From positions 9,203,001 through 9,267,000 of the forward strand of contig NC_081823.1 of NCBI RefSeq assembly GCF_030704535.1: 64,000 nucleotides of DNA, in the 5' to 3' direction. Below the pieces are notes generated by a model that worked only from the letters and a program-made list of their open reading frames with translations, had not been told where the DNA came from and searched no databases. Both the position numbers and the translations under genes were made by a program. The stretch is from Vitis vinifera (taxonomy: Eukaryota > Streptophyta > Magnoliopsida > Vitales > Vitaceae). Every line of letters starts with the position of its first letter. The stretch's first letter is position 1. Shown here in pieces: positions 48,692 through 62,800 of this stretch.

Positions 48692-51600
48692 ATTTAACAT
48701 GTAAAAGGAATTTTAAATTTGTTTAGCAAATTTGAAATGTATGTTGCAGGAAAAGCTCTTAAAAGAAGAGAATTACATAGCTTGAGAGAGAGTGCAGTAA
48801 TTGAAATCACCATTCTAGTAATAGAGTGCACCCTTTCTCAACAGGCTTCTCTCTCTTCCCTCCTCCCCTCCCCAGCCAATTCAATAATGAAATCAGCTTT
48901 ATACATAAAAATAATAAAGTCACACCTCCTCCCTCATGTGCAGCTCTCATGCAAAGCCCAGACCTGACCACAAAAAAATCAATTAAAAACTTGTATAAGA
49001 GAGGCTCATAACATGGCACCTTTCTCAAAAATATAATGCCCATGGCCTAATCTTAAGTCACAAGCTTCTCTACTCTTCACTCCACCCACTACCCCACTAC
49101 TCCTCCACACCTTTCTCTTCAATTCTCCACATGTGCCATATGAGAATTGAGAAGCCACCTATTTCATCTCATATATTATATATGCTTTCTTGTATAGTCT
49201 CCAAAATGTCTCCAACAAATTATGTAATCTTTTTTGATTTGTTTCTAAGAATAGTATTAGTCATATCCTTTTTTACCATCAAACATTGAGTGATTGGTTA
49301 CAAGAAGTTTTTCACGCTAAATGTATAATGGGTTTTTCTTAATTATATAAATGTGAGCACTTACGAGACTCAAAATGAACAATATTTACATAAGAGAAAA
49401 CATGTGGTTATAGTCATAGGAGAAAATCTAATAGCAAAATGAGGCATGGATCTAACCTATAATCTCAATAAAACGAGGTTTAGATCCTTTGCTTTGTAGC
49501 TACGATATGAATGAGAGTTGGGTGTGAAACAATGAATTCCATGCATAACTAAATGCTTGTTTGGTTGCCAAGAAATTGTACAAATGAGGAGGAAACTTTA
49601 AAGAACTTCTACAACAACCCCTCCAACCCCAACCTAGAGTTCCCACCTATGAAATTAATATTTGCTACAATTTTCCTTTTACACTGAAAATCTTGAGCAA
49701 CACAGCACTCAGCTTGAAAACAAAGCCATTCTTGTGGCTTGGAAGGTGAAATTTATTTGATTCATTAATGTATTGTACTCATCCATTTTTCGCCAAGGCA
49801 ACAAAAGCTTCATTGAGTGGCTTTTGATGTAGAAAAGTTACCTGTAAAAGTTAGAAAATGGAGGAGGGACCATTGGGGAGATCATTTTCTTGCTCTTCTA
49901 TATTTCAGCTGGTGTCATTGTCTCTTCTTTTAATGTTGTTCTTGTCTGCATATTTCTCAGGTTTTAGGGCATAGATCTTCAATTTTTGGTTCCAAATATT
50001 TTCCTCAACTTTTTCATCCTCTAATCATAATTATGTTTTCATGGGCTACGAGGCAGTGGCATGTGAAGTAGCCCTCAGCAAAACCAGCCAAACTTTACAT
50101 GACTGGTTTGTATTGCTATATTGAGAGAAGTAGGAAAAGTGGGTGATGATGGAAAGTTTTCTATCTACCTACAAATGAATCTCATGGGGTCCATCCATGT
50201 ATTGGGACAATTACAGAAGAAAAATGTGTGAAAAATATATGGTTTGATGGTGGATAAGGATCTTGGCTTAATCAAGAGGATCTCACAAGTGGGATCTACT
50301 TTATGTGATGTAACAATTATTTGTTCTGTGACCCCCTTTGTATTCTTTCTATTATCTGTCACTGGGTGAATTGGTTTCTCTCCCCAAAATCAAAATGAAC
50401 TCATTTCCAATGGTTCTGTCCATCATGCTCTATGTAGTATAGCTACCAGCTTTCCCATTTATTTTCCCTTGTATTTTCCCATGAAGCAAACAGGGGAGAG
50501 AGGAGAAATATTTTCCACCATATTTCCATGTGAAATGAACAAAGCCTAAAAGTCCAAGTCCCGTGACCTGGTAATGCAGCAGGATGGGATGGCACAAGGG
50601 TTGATCGATATTCTCGTATTTTAGCCAACTCTTTTTGTTTTGTGTAGATCATTTGGTTTGATTTGTGAATAGAAAGTAGTTAACAACTTGAAGTTGGTGT
50701 GATGTTGTCCCTTCCACTCAAGGCCAGCATACATTTTTCTGTTTTCTTCCAATTCTTTACTGCAAAGGCCACCCGACATTATGACCAGTTTGGCAATTTT
50801 TTTAAACCATTTTTTTTTCTATTTATTCCTCACTTCCATGTGCATTTCACTAATCCCTTAGATTCCATCTATAAACAAACCAAACAGATCTCCATCACTG
50901 CTATTAAATATTCCTAAGCATACCGGCTTTTCTTCTATATAATAACTAATCAAGATGCCTAGAATTCAGCTTCAACTTATGGTAAATTAATAAACAAATT
51001 TACTTCTCAATGAAAAACCCAGTTGAGGAATTGTAATCTGTTTCAGTAATTTTCCCTGAACCACTCTGATCTTCCTCATTTTGCTGGGTTTTCCTAGGAA
51101 AGTGACAGGCAAACATATTTTCCAAGAAAATTTACTGAAACACTTGGGCAGATTTCTACTGAACAAATACTTCTACTTCTTGAGAAACAGGAAGATGCGT
51201 TTTCACCAAAAAGTTACTGAAATGCTACCATTCACTAACAAGTGGTCAGGCTCATCAGTTGTGACCACTTATTTGAAGGACCACTTCAGAGCTTTGGCTT
51301 CTCTGGAAATATGCACAATCATCTTAGTTAACCAATACAGAGCTATACATTCAATAGGTTGTTGAGTCTGGTTGGCTCGATAATCAGCCTATCACTGTCG
51401 AGGATATAGTACATGAAGCCGAACAGCTGAGCTTGATAAGGAAAAAAGGCTTCATTTATCAGTCCTAGTGATGAAAAGCTATTTTTATTTGAACTATAGG
51501 AACATAAGGTAACAGCAAGTGAGCAAAAAAGGAGAAACAGAACAGAATAACTTTCAGAGAGCAATAAAGAGAGGAAATTATAGTGGAAGGAGTAGGACTT

Positions 51601-51783
51601 ACCTCTAGAGAGGCCATTCAACACCAACATTTTCATTTCTGACAGTTAAGTCACTGTAAAACTGCCAATCTATGCAAAATCACAAATCAGATTTGTTTAC
51701 AAGTAAAAACACCTACCCATTAATTTGACAGCAAAAACAAAGAAACCAGGGGGGGAAGAAAAGAAAAGGAAAGGAAACATTTG

Positions 51784-51794
51784 CATAAATATAA
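51784..51794 (+). promoter_or_regulatory. TATA-like box of receptor kinase gene
   Basis: CATAAATATAA lies about 175 bases before the ATG, leaving a plausible 140-base leader. Positional inference only. Confidence 0.4.
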
Positions 51795-51966
51795 CCAAAA
51801 ACCCATCTCCATCACCATCTCTCAATTAACAACAATATCAATTAGAATAATAATAGAAAAAGAAGGTGCTCTTGGATCCAGATCTTCTGCTTTTCTTCTA
51901 TAAACAAAACATGGGGTTCCCCCCTCTACAATCCCAAAACAGATCACCTGTTCTCTTCTCTCAGCA

Positions 51967-54900
51967 ATGCCTGCAACTCTAAGGAATCTCTTGCTTTCTC
52001 CCAATATCTTCTCCTTCTCCTTTACCTTCCTTCTCTCAATAAACTCTCTTTTCTTCTCCTGTTGTTTCTCCATTGATGAACAGGGCCAAGCTCTTTTAAC
52101 ATGGAAGAACGGTTTAAACAGCTCTACAGATGTGCTGAGGTCATGGAATCCTTCAGACCCCAGTCCATGCAACTGGTTTGGGGTTCATTGCAACCCAAAT
52201 GGAGAAGTAGTTCAGATAAGCTTGAGATCAGTAGACTTGCAGGGCCCATTGCCTTCAAATTTTCAGTCTCTCAATTCCTTGAAGAGCCTTATCCTCCCAT
52301 CAGCCAATCTCACCGGCACAATTCCGAAAGAGTTTGGAGAATACCGTGAACTGGCTCTCATCGATCTTAGTGGCAATTCAATCACAGGCGAAATCCCAGA
52401 GGAGATTTGCAGGCTGAGCAAACTGCAAAGTTTATCCCTTAATACAAATTTTCTGGAAGGGGAAATTCCTTCCAACATTGGGAACCTCTCAAGTCTTGTG
52501 TACCTGACACTATACGACAATCAACTGAGTGGCGAAATTCCAAAGAGTATTGGAGAATTAACCAAGCTAGAAGTTTTCCGAGCTGGTGGTAATCAAAATC
52601 TCAAAGGTGAGCTACCATGGGAGATTGGAAACTGCACAAACTTGGTTATGATAGGCCTTGCAGAGACCAGCATTTCTGGAAGTCTTCCTTTGTCAATTGG
52701 GATGCTGAAGAGAATCCAAACCATTGCCATTTATACTGCTCTATTGTCGGGTCCCATCCCACAAGAGATTGGAAACTGCAGTGAGTTGCAGAATCTGTAC
52801 TTGTATCAGAATTCCATCTCCGGTCCAATCCCCAGGGGAATTGGGGAGCTTGCAAAGCTTCGGAGTCTACTGTTGTGGCAGAACAGCTTTGTGGGTACAA
52901 TACCATCTGAAATAGGAGCCTGCTCTGAGCTCACAGTGATTGACTTATCGGAGAATCTTCTGTCAGGCAGCATACCAGGAAGTTTTGGAAACCTTTTGAA
53001 GCTTCGGGAACTTCAACTGAGCGTTAATCAGTTATCAGGCTTCATACCTTCTGAAATCACAAACTGCACAGCTCTGAATCATCTTGAAGTTGACAACAAC
53101 GACATTTCTGGTGAGATTCCGGTTCTTATCGGCAACTTGAAGAGCTTGACTCTGCTCTTCGCCTGGCAGAATAAGCTTACAGGCAGTATTCCAGAGAGCC
53201 TTTCCAATTGTGAGAATCTTCAGGCCCTTGATCTGTCATACAATCACCTCTCTGGTTCAATCCCAAAACAGATTTTTGGATTGAAAAACCTCACCAAGGT
53301 GCTGCTGCTTTCAAATGAGCTATCAGGCTTTATACCGCCTGATATCGGAAACTGCACAAATTTGTATAGGTTCCGGCTTAATGACAATAGGCTGGCAGGT
53401 ACTATTCCATCGGAGATTGGAAATTTGAAGAGTCTGAATTTCCTGGACATGAGCAACAACCATCTCGTTGGGGGAATTCCTCCATCAATTTCAGGATGCC
53501 AAAACCTTGAGTTTCTTGATCTTCACTCAAATGGGCTCATTAGTTCTGTGCCTGATACGCTGCCCATAAGCCTACAGCTTGTGGACGTATCAGACAATAT
53601 GCTTACAGGTCCGCTGACTCCGTACATTGGGTCACTAGTTGAACTAACCAAACTCAACCTGGGGAAGAATCGACTTTCGGGGACAATCCCAGCTGAGATC
53701 CTTTCCTGCAGTAAGCTACAATTGTTAGATCTCGGAAACAATGGCTTCTCCGGTGAAATTCCGAAGGAATTGGGTCAACTTCCAGCGCTGGAAATCTCTC
53801 TCAACCTTAGCTGCAACCAGCTTACAGGCGAAATCCCAAGCCAGTTCTCTAGCCTTAGCAAGCTGGGGGTCCTTGATCTCTCTCATAACAAGCTCACTGG
53901 GAATTTGAATATCCTCACGAGCCTCCAAAATCTAGTTTTCCTCAATGTCTCCTATAATGACTTCTCCGGTGAACTGCCTGATACCCCATTCTTTCGGAAC
54001 CTCCCCATGAGTGACCTTGCTGGAAATCGAGCTCTCTACATCTCCAATGGGGTTGTGGCCCGGGCCGACAGCATAGGCCGTGGCGGGCACACCAAGTCGG
54101 CAATGAAGCTGGCCATGTCCATCCTCGTTAGCGCCAGTGCAGTACTGGTACTACTTGCAATTTACATGCTAGTTCGTGCCCGTGTCGCCAACAGGCTCTT
54201 AGAAAATGATACTTGGGATATGACTTTGTACCAGAAGCTGGATTTCTCCATTGATGACATAATCCGGAACCTAACATCAGCTAATGTGATCGGGACGGGA
54301 AGCTCTGGAGTGGTATACAGGGTGGCAATTCCAGATGGACAAACACTCGCAGTGAAGAAGATGTGGTCATCAGAAGAGTCGGGAGCATTCAGTTCTGAAA
54401 TTCGGACACTGGGCTCGATCCGGCACCGGAATATTGTGAGACTTCTGGGATGGGGATCAAACCGGAGCCTGAAACTGCTGTTCTACGATTACCTTCCCAA
54501 TGGAAGCTTGAGCTCGCTCCTTCATGGTGCGGGAAAGGGAGGGGCAGACTGGGAGGCAAGGTATGATGTTGTGCTGGACGTGGCACACGCCGTTGCTTAT
54601 TTGCACCATGACTGTGTGCCTGCAATCTTGCATGGGGATGTGAAAGCCATGAACGTGTTGTTGGGTCCTAAGCTTGAAGCTTATCTTGCTGATTTTGGGC
54701 TGGCTAGGGTTGTGAATAACAGTGGTGAGGATGATTTCTCCAAAATGGGCCAGAGACCTCACCTTGCTGGCTCTTATGGATACATGGCTCCTGGTAATTC
54801 TTCAATTCCATTTTATTGTTATTAATTTTAATTAATGTTATTTTGATTAATTTCATTCCATTAATAATGATTTTTTTGTTCATTTTTGTTCTTGGGGTGT

Positions 54901-55361
54901 TAACAGAACATGCTTCAATGCAACGTATCACAGAGAAGAGCGATGTTTACAGTTTTGGTGTGGTTCTTCTGGAGGTTTTGACAGGAAGGCATCCCTTAGA
55001 CCCAACCTTGCCTGGGGGTGCACACTTGGTTCAGTGGGTTCGTGATCATTTGTCGAAAAAGCTGGACCCAGTTGACATTCTTGATCCAAAGCTTAGGGGG
55101 AGGGCTGACCCTCAGATGCATGAAATGCTCCAAACGCTAGCAGTTTCATTTCTCTGTATCAGCACCCGAGCCGAGGATCGTCCAATGATGAAGGATGTTG
55201 TGGCAATGCTCAAGGAAATTCGACAAGTCGATGCTCTAAGGGCAGAGACTGACTTGTTGAAGGGGGATTTGTCGACTCTACCTTCATCTCCTCCTACTCA
55301 CAACATGGTTCTGCAAGGATCTTCTAACTGTTCCTTTGCTTTCTCTGATGAGTCAGTCTGA
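51967..55361 (+). CDS. leucine-rich repeat receptor kinase, RGI3/RGI4 type
   Basis: Two exons, 51967-54793 and 54907-55361, split by a 113-bp intron inside the kinase domain, give 1093 residues. There is an N-terminal signal peptide (hydrophobic stretch through about residue 37). Next is an LRR cap with the paired-cysteine motif (PSPCNWFGVHCN), then roughly two dozen plant-type LRRs with repeated LSGxIP. The transmembrane helix is near 715-736. The Ser/Thr kinase has a P-loop from 776 (GTGSSG), Lys797, HGDVK at 889 in place of HRDxK, and DFG at 909. The RAGG motif at 205-208 in the LRRs matches the RxGG motif that reads sulfated tyrosine of RGF/GLV peptides in the RGFR/RGI family. A plasma-membrane receptor for a root growth factor-like peptide is therefore likely. 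From memory, relatives are AT4G26540 and AT5G56040. Confidence 0.95.
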
Positions 55362-56840
55362 TAGGGGTCTTTAGAAGGTCACACTTCACATTATGTGCAT
55401 ATATTCCATTGAAGAATCCCTTAGAGCAGGGAAGATATGTTACAGGAGAATTGCTATGTTAAGAGGTATAATTTCTACGTTATCAGGTTCATATAGGTTG
55501 AAGTAATTAGTTCTTGGTGTAGGTTCAATTGAACAGTAGATCAACAAGTGTAACAAAAATGGCAGACGCTTGAGTGTTTGTCATTTTTGCTCGTTGGGTG
55601 AGGATGGATGACTTGGTAAAACTTCTTCAATAGTTATGACAGTGCAGGTGAGGGAGATTATGAAATGGGTTGTCACTTCACTGTATTTTGAGGGTAAGAG
55701 AGTGACTGTAGGGTGGAGCTGGAGTTAGAACAATGATCGGTTGTTTGGATTTATGTAACTAGAATTTATTGCAAGGAATGAGATTCTCTCTCTCTGTCTC
55801 TCTCTCTGTCTCCCTCTCTGCCTCTCTCCCTCTCTCTCCCTTAGGCACAAACTCACATAGAGCCAGTCTTTCCAGCATGGCTCACATGGTCCCCAGCTCC
55901 TCACATCACATGTCCATGTGCTGTTCTGAATAAGACTTTCCAGTAAAGTAAATCTTTTTAGGCATACTAATCTAGGTTCTTTTTCAACCGTTAAGTCCTG
56001 CCACAGAGCACATGTACAAGCAGTAACAGAATAAATGTAATCTACCAAAAGGGAAGAAATGTCATTGCTGCACATGCCAAAGCCTCAACATTCGTTCAAA
56101 GGGTGTAAATGCAGATTTATCATAGGGTTGGCAGAAGAGACTAACCCAGAACCATAAATGTCTTCAATTTGATGATTCTCAAGTAGTCTAATCTATATAT
56201 AGTTTTGACAACCAAAATAACCATATGGGGATCCACTGGCTTTCAACTATTCTCCTTCATGACAACCATCAACTAATAAGTCCCAACTGCTTACACTAAT
56301 ATCACAGATATGATAACTAGATGTCTATTCATACCCGAATTTGTGTTTTCCTGTGAAAGCAAGTGCCAATAACTGGACAGATACATTCCTTTTTTTTTTT
56401 TGTTTTTTGATAAGCAAACAGAGCATCTATTAATAAAGAGTGCCAAGAATAAGCGGACAGATACATTAGTACAAACAATGAATGTTCATGTTAGCCATTT
56501 GCACTTCACGAACACACAAGAATCTGCTTTCAGGGAAGAGATGTCAATCCCACCAACATTGAAGCGATGCCATGTGTCAGTAAGGTATACCTTGTTCTTA
56601 ACCAGATGCTGCTGGGAAGGCTGACACGCAATGCAGTTTAGCACAGTGGAGGACCAAGGTGACATAAGTTTTGGCTACAGCAGTCTGTCTTCATGGGGCC
56701 TGCTTCCCTACCATTTTACTCATGCAGAAGGGTTTAACTTATGTGGCTGAAAAATGAGTGATGGATGTGTACCATTAACTGAATCAGGATTGACCTTCAT
56801 TGTCTGCACATGTAACATGAATGAGATATCCCAAAGGGCT
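55362..56840. other. convergent spacer between receptor kinase and RecX gene
   Basis: Contains 3' UTRs from both sides and a pyrimidine-rich CT repeat at about 55783-55842. Otherwise unique, non-coding sequence. No gene seen. Confidence 0.5.
55783..55842. repeat. imperfect (CT)n tract
   Basis: CT units interrupted by G and CC, downstream of the receptor kinase stop. Confidence 0.75.
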
Positions 56841-59800
56841 CTAGTGAGGATACTGAGATTCTAACTTCTTCAATATGAAGCTAACAACAGCCCAAGTGAA
56901 TCCACGATACTGAAGCCACCGAATAATCCTGGATTTCCGTGTTTCTCTGGGCACATCATGACCTCGCAACCATTGCTTTGAGGCCTGAACAAATAGATGA
57001 TCCATCGCAAGATTTGACAAACCATGTCTTGACTCTTGATCTCCACCAGATCCATCATCCTTGAAAACTAGTTTTACTGCCTTCTCTGCATCAGCTTCAC
57101 TTACTCCCTTCTTGAACAGTGCCTGATCCAACAATAGTGCTCTGTTACTCATAGGAAAACATATACCGAGTAATAACAGAAGCTAAAGAGAAGCAACTAG
57201 TCATGTTTTCTTTTTTCTCCCTTTTTCATTTTATAAATATTAACTGATCAAATAAGTGCTGGCTACAACATAATTGATCATCAGCCGGTGCAGACTACAA
57301 CATGAGAGATTATTGGCCAACCTCGGGGCCTTGCAATGCCAACAAACTACACACATTTGTCTCCTTAAGGTCCACTGGACCCAAACAGGGAAACAAAAAA
57401 ACCAGAGCATTTTTAAAGCTTCAACGTTTCAAACCCCACCTTAGTCACTTTTGTTTCACAGTTTTGTTCTTCATTTTTTAACTTTTTTATTCTTCTCTCT
57501 CTCCCTCTCTCCTCTCTTTTCTTTCTTGACATCAAATAGTGAAATAAAGAATAAATTGACATACTAACTTTTTGGAGTTTCTCCAGCTATTTTCAATTCT
57601 ACTCAAACTCTTACAGAAATCAAGCAACTAATTTCTACCTTTAGTTTTCCTCATCCTTCTCTATCTAGTTTTGTATCCAGTGGAAGGACTTCTCATCCTT
57701 CCTCATATATGAATATTTTCTATCTGTAATACTATTTTTTTTATAAAAAAAAATTTTTAAAAAAAATACTAGCATCATTTCTTATCAAAAAAATAAAAAA
57801 TATTGAAGAAGAAGAAGAAGAAGAAGAAGAAGGAAAAACAAAAAGATGCTACCTTTAGTTCAAGAACATCTGAATAGGCATCTACTAAGTTAGTCTGTAG
57901 TTAAATGATGTTTCCAACAAATTGGTTAGCTGCTTTCTCTAATTTTGCTGTTCGACACACAAAAATCACACCAGGAAAAAGGGAAAGAATCACCTAAAGT
58001 AATAAATTTTCCAAAGTATAATTATTATGTAATCTCTCATCTAGGATATTTGTTAACAAAGCTTCAAAAGATGCTATATAAAAATATCAATAAATCAGAC
58101 CTCATAAGGTATCACTATTTGAAGACTGTATTTCAGGTTGGGGCTCTATAAGTGGAACTTTTGATTAACAAGAAACAATCATGAAGTAGAATCAGAAAGA
58201 GAACGTAAACCAACATCAGAATAAGGGAAAACACACACACACACACACAGAGTAATTCACATCTGGAAAGTTTTATGCAGCCACATATTGAAATTAAATT
58301 TTCAAAGGGGGAGCAGCTTACTTGCTTGATCCGTCTAGGCCCCCAACTTGAAGAAGACCATCTAGATCGAGAAAATGTTTCCGCATACAACGCATCATTG
58401 ATCAACCCTCTACAATAAACTAGAAACATCAAAGACTTGCACAAGGCCTTTGGATGAGTCTACATAAAAATCTTCTGTTGTCCAGAATTACTACAGTTTG
58501 CAGATGAAAACAACACCATAAAAAAGGAGTGGAAAAATTGAAATAATTATTCTGAAAATGAGATTTACATAAAATACCTTGCAAGATCAAATATGGTATT
58601 GGTTGTGAAGGCAAACTCAGTTGACACCAAGAAAAAACAAAGTGTTTTTGGTTCTTTTAACAGGAGGGATGGGGTGAGGGGCATTGCACCCCACTGCAGT
58701 CCAAACCATTCTTCTGAGACCAGTGTTGGGGATCTCCCCCTTGTCCTTCTAGATTGTGCTAGTGTGGGAAGGGGCAAAACTCCATTCAGGTTTGAGAACA
58801 TATAGCTGAAGGAGGAGCTTTTCAGTGACTTGGTTAGGCCTTGTTGACAAGGTAATGAATTTAGGAGTGCCCATAGTTTTATTATCTTGGCTAGGCTTTA
58901 AAAGAGAACTTGAGCAGATGAAATAACAAGCTTTTGGTTCAAAAAGACATGGCTTTGAATCAAATTTGGGTTTTGGGACAATAATGATGTTTGAAGATTG
59001 GTCTTGGAGAATTATAGTAGGTTGGGAACCATGGAAGAAACTCTGTCGAGACAAGAGTTGAGAGTTCTTTTGCTTAAGGGAATAGGAATACAAACGTTTT
59101 CCATAGAATGGCTAATGCATACTGAAAAGGTAATTCTATTAGAACGAATAAGATTTGGCTAATTGAAGAAAATGGGACCAAGTCAGGGATTACCTAGCTG
59201 CTTCTGGGTATTCTGCTCAGATACTCAGGTTAGGAGGTTGAATTTTGAGGGTTTGGGGTTCAAGTCCATTTCTACTAGTGACAATAAAAGTCTGCATAGT
59301 CATCTTGGTGAGAATGAGACTTTGGTTGTAGTAGCATCTTAGAAGGGACAAGGCCGTAGGTGGAAAAGTTGTTGGTCTACCGTGAGAGTGGAGGTAGTGT
59401 GGTTTCTTGAGGAGTTCCATGAGTTGGGGTTGTTTGAATGAAGCCTAAACATCACTTTCCTAGTTCTAGTTATAAGCTTAGGGGGAGTCCTTCCAAACTT
59501 CTGGCTAAAATCCTGGCAAATAGTAATAGGTTATTGGAAAGATGATCTATGAGAATTTGTTGAGGGAAAACTGATTCTTGGTGCAGTCTTGAATTAGACT
59601 ATTGATTGTATGTTTCCACTGTCAAATTTCTATATATCGTAGTCAATGGGACCCTAACTAGTTTTTCTTAGAGTTCCGAGGGGTTTAAGGTAAGGGGATC
59701 TCTCTCTCTACTTGTTTGTAGTGGCTATGGAATCTTCATCTTCAGGGTAGTCCAAGGGAAAGGTGTTCAGTAATAATTTTAAGGTTAGAGGAAAGGGTAG

Positions 59801-62800
59801 AAATGTGTGGAAATTTCTTAACTTGTTTTGAAGGATGATACTCCTTTTTTCTTGTGAAGCAAACACTAGGTGCTCTTTTTCTTAGAAATGGTTATTTGTT
59901 TGAAAGCTAATTTGCAGAAGAGAAAGATTATTCCAGTGAAGGAGGTCCCACATATCCAGAAATGGATGGCTATGATCAGGTGCAAGGCGGGTGTTTTGCC
60001 CACTACTTACCTATGCCTTCCTTTGGGCACCCCTTTTAGATCCTATGTTGCATGGGATGGGATTAAGGAGCCCTCCAGGAGGAGGTTTGCATCTGGCAAG
60101 AAGCAGTACCTATCTAAAGATGGGTATATTAACTCTCAGTGAAATCACACTAGCCAGCTCAGGCAATTTATTACATGTCATTATTTATCATTCTAAGGTA
60201 GTTGGAAACTAATGGGAGAATATTCAATAGGATTTCTTCTGAGAGGACAATCTTTCAGGGAAAGGTTTGCATCTTGTGAGGGAGGATAATGTTTGCAGTG
60301 AGATGAAGAATGAAGGCCTTAGTTCTAGAAGTCTTGCAACCCTAAAAACCAAAGCCTTCTAAGATCTTTAGAGAAGTAGGATAGGCTCTTGGCATGGGTC
60401 TTTAGAAAGCTGATAGATGTGGGTGGGATGAGTTTTGGCCTAGACCATATCTTCGGTAGGAAATAGGCTAAAGAGTAAGTTTTGGTTGGATGAATGGTGT
60501 GGGAGACTCCACTAAAAGATTACTGCCCTTCCTTGTACATAATTTACTTCTAACAACAATGCAGAAATTAGGGAACTCTCAGAAATGGTGGAATGACAGG
60601 TTCATTGAAGTCCCTACTTTTATAAAGTGTTTCATGATTTGGGAAATGGGGCCAATGAGAAATTTATTTTAGCATATTCATGCATTATCTTTACAAGGAT
60701 CTTGTGAGGATGGTTTAGTGTAGAGGGTTGTGTGGAATCAAAGCTTTTCTGTCCAGTCATGCTACTCATCCTTATCTTCTAAGATCTCTATGAAGCTCCT
60801 CACTGAAGAGATTTGGACTTTAGGGACTCCTTTGAGAGAAAATTCTTACAGCTAATCAACTAATGAAAAGGGGGGTTAGCCTTTGGTAAATAGATGGTGT
60901 TTATCCAAGGTTGGGGGGGAATGAGGAAATCATATATTCCAATCCATTGTTTTAAAGCCTATATGCTCTAGGACCTTTTGCATGCCTTATTCAGTTTTCA
61001 GTGGGAGTTCATGAAGACCATCACACAGATGCTCTTAAGCTGACATGGTATGGGTGTCAACAAAGGGATCCAGAAGTAAGTGGAGGATGGACCATTTTCC
61101 CTTGTTTTGGTGCATCTAGAGGGAAAACATTAGCAAAATTTTCAAAGAGAAGCGATATGATCATAAGTTGAAAAATGTCTTCCTAAAGGTGTTTTAGGAT
61201 TGGGATAGGATTTCATTGAGGGTTTGGGTCAGGTTTAGAATGTACAACCTTTTTTTTTCTTTTTCCTTTTTGCATGTCTTTCTTTCTTTGCACCTTAGCA
61301 CTTGCTATATACTCCCTATGTACTGTTGTTACCCTTTTTCTTGTTAGGTGTTTTTAATCTATTATCTTGCTTGCCAATGAAAAAAATGTATGTTAAGATA
61401 TTTCCTTAATAATCAAGTTTTCTTCTGGTTGGTTCATTTCAAACTTTCCACCTGTATTTGACAAAATCCAACAGTAGGAAAGTGAAATTCAAATGAATTT
61501 GGTTGTAAAAAAAAAACCTCCCTCATCTTAACAAGTATCCAAGTAACTAACTATAGACATTAGCATCTCATCTAAGAACCTTCTAGCCCAAAGCCTAAGA
61601 TTACATATTAACAAGGTTTTGGGCCCTTGATCCACTTTCAAATGACCTTTGATTTTTCTCCTTCCAAGTGGTTCAAAATAAGCACAAATGAGCAACCTTC
61701 CATGCCTTCCTCTACTTCTTCCTCACCAAGCACTCATGCCAACTTAAGAGTGATGGGGAAAGCCTTTTAAAGTTTATTCAAGAAAGGAAATGAAAGGCAA
61801 AAATAAACGTTAAGTAGGATTAGCATTCATTGGAATTAAAGTAGGATCAGTATTTGTTGGAGTCGAATTAGAATTAGTTGATTAAGTTATAAGACAATAA
61901 AAATTAAAGTCATAATGGGTTATTAGAATCTTAGTAGACTTAGGATTGCTTATAAATAAGGTTAATCAATGTAAATCAATTTAATTGATTAATAATATTA
62001 TGTTATTTTGCATATTTTGCAAATTTCAATGGTGAAATTCCATTGATTTTCTTCTGGGTGAGACTCCTAGAAGGCCTTAATGAAACTTTAAGGTTTCCAT
62101 CTCTTCTTCTTTGTACCTTCTTTCTCTATATTTTTATTTTATTTTATTTTTCTCTACCATAAACTCTATCCCTTGTTCCTCTCCTTAAATGCTAAAAAAA
62201 TAAAAACCTTAATCCACCTATTTGATTGTAGGAGATCATCCTAGGGTTGCCCTACATCAAAGAGATTCTCTTATTGAAGAGGGCAATGACCACATTGCAC
62301 CAAACAAAGAGAAACCAATTGCCATAAGATCCTTGCTTTAGCACAATGAAGAATGTGAATGATGTAATCAATCGATTCTTCTTCACCTTTGCATAGATAA
62401 AACCAAGATCCCACCTCTCCTCTTTAACTGATCCAAGATCAAAATCCTTACCCAAGCTGCTTTCCAAGTGAAGAATTTCATTTTCAATGAAACCCAAGAA
62501 TTCCAAACTAGTTTCAGAGAGAAAGTCTCTATTTTTCCCAATACCACAAAAGATAAGAAGGCTTTGACTGAAAATTTTTCATTCTTCTATTCATCCACAC
62601 CACCCTATCCTCCCCATCCCTATTCACTAATCTCTGTTACAGTCTTAAAACATATGCCACAAAACTTTCCTCTTGCATATCTTTATGTAAATCAAAATAC
62701 AAAAAGAAGAGGCACAGACTCTAGGGGTCTTGTCTTACTTTTATTGAGTTGCAGTAAAAGAACCAATACAAAGAAAGAAAGTATAATATATTAGAGGTGC

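Larger units (their letters stand above)
44375..51966. other. long spacer upstream of the receptor kinase gene
   Basis: Contains the SFT2 3' UTR, a MITE-like stretch near 44950-45115 (GAAGTGTTTTTAGTAGAAAT and inverse motifs), short open stretches without family match at 45139-45417 and 45529-45816, an AT-rich repeat at 46640-47040, a TA microsatellite, a 57-bp spaced duplication near 48585, and unassigned DNA at 49000-51700. The last 200 bases are the receptor kinase promoter and leader. I found no gene here. Confidence 0.5.

Noticed and set aside
50043..50074. GGGCTAC/GTAGCCC hairpin
   Set aside because: Only a 7-bp stem with an 18-base loop, which is expected by chance in this length of sequence.
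54794..54825. Receptor kinase ending at the stop after 54793 as a truncated protein
   Set aside because: A GT donor at 54794 and AG acceptor at 54906 restore the kinase frame (MAPEHASM), so the stop is intronic.
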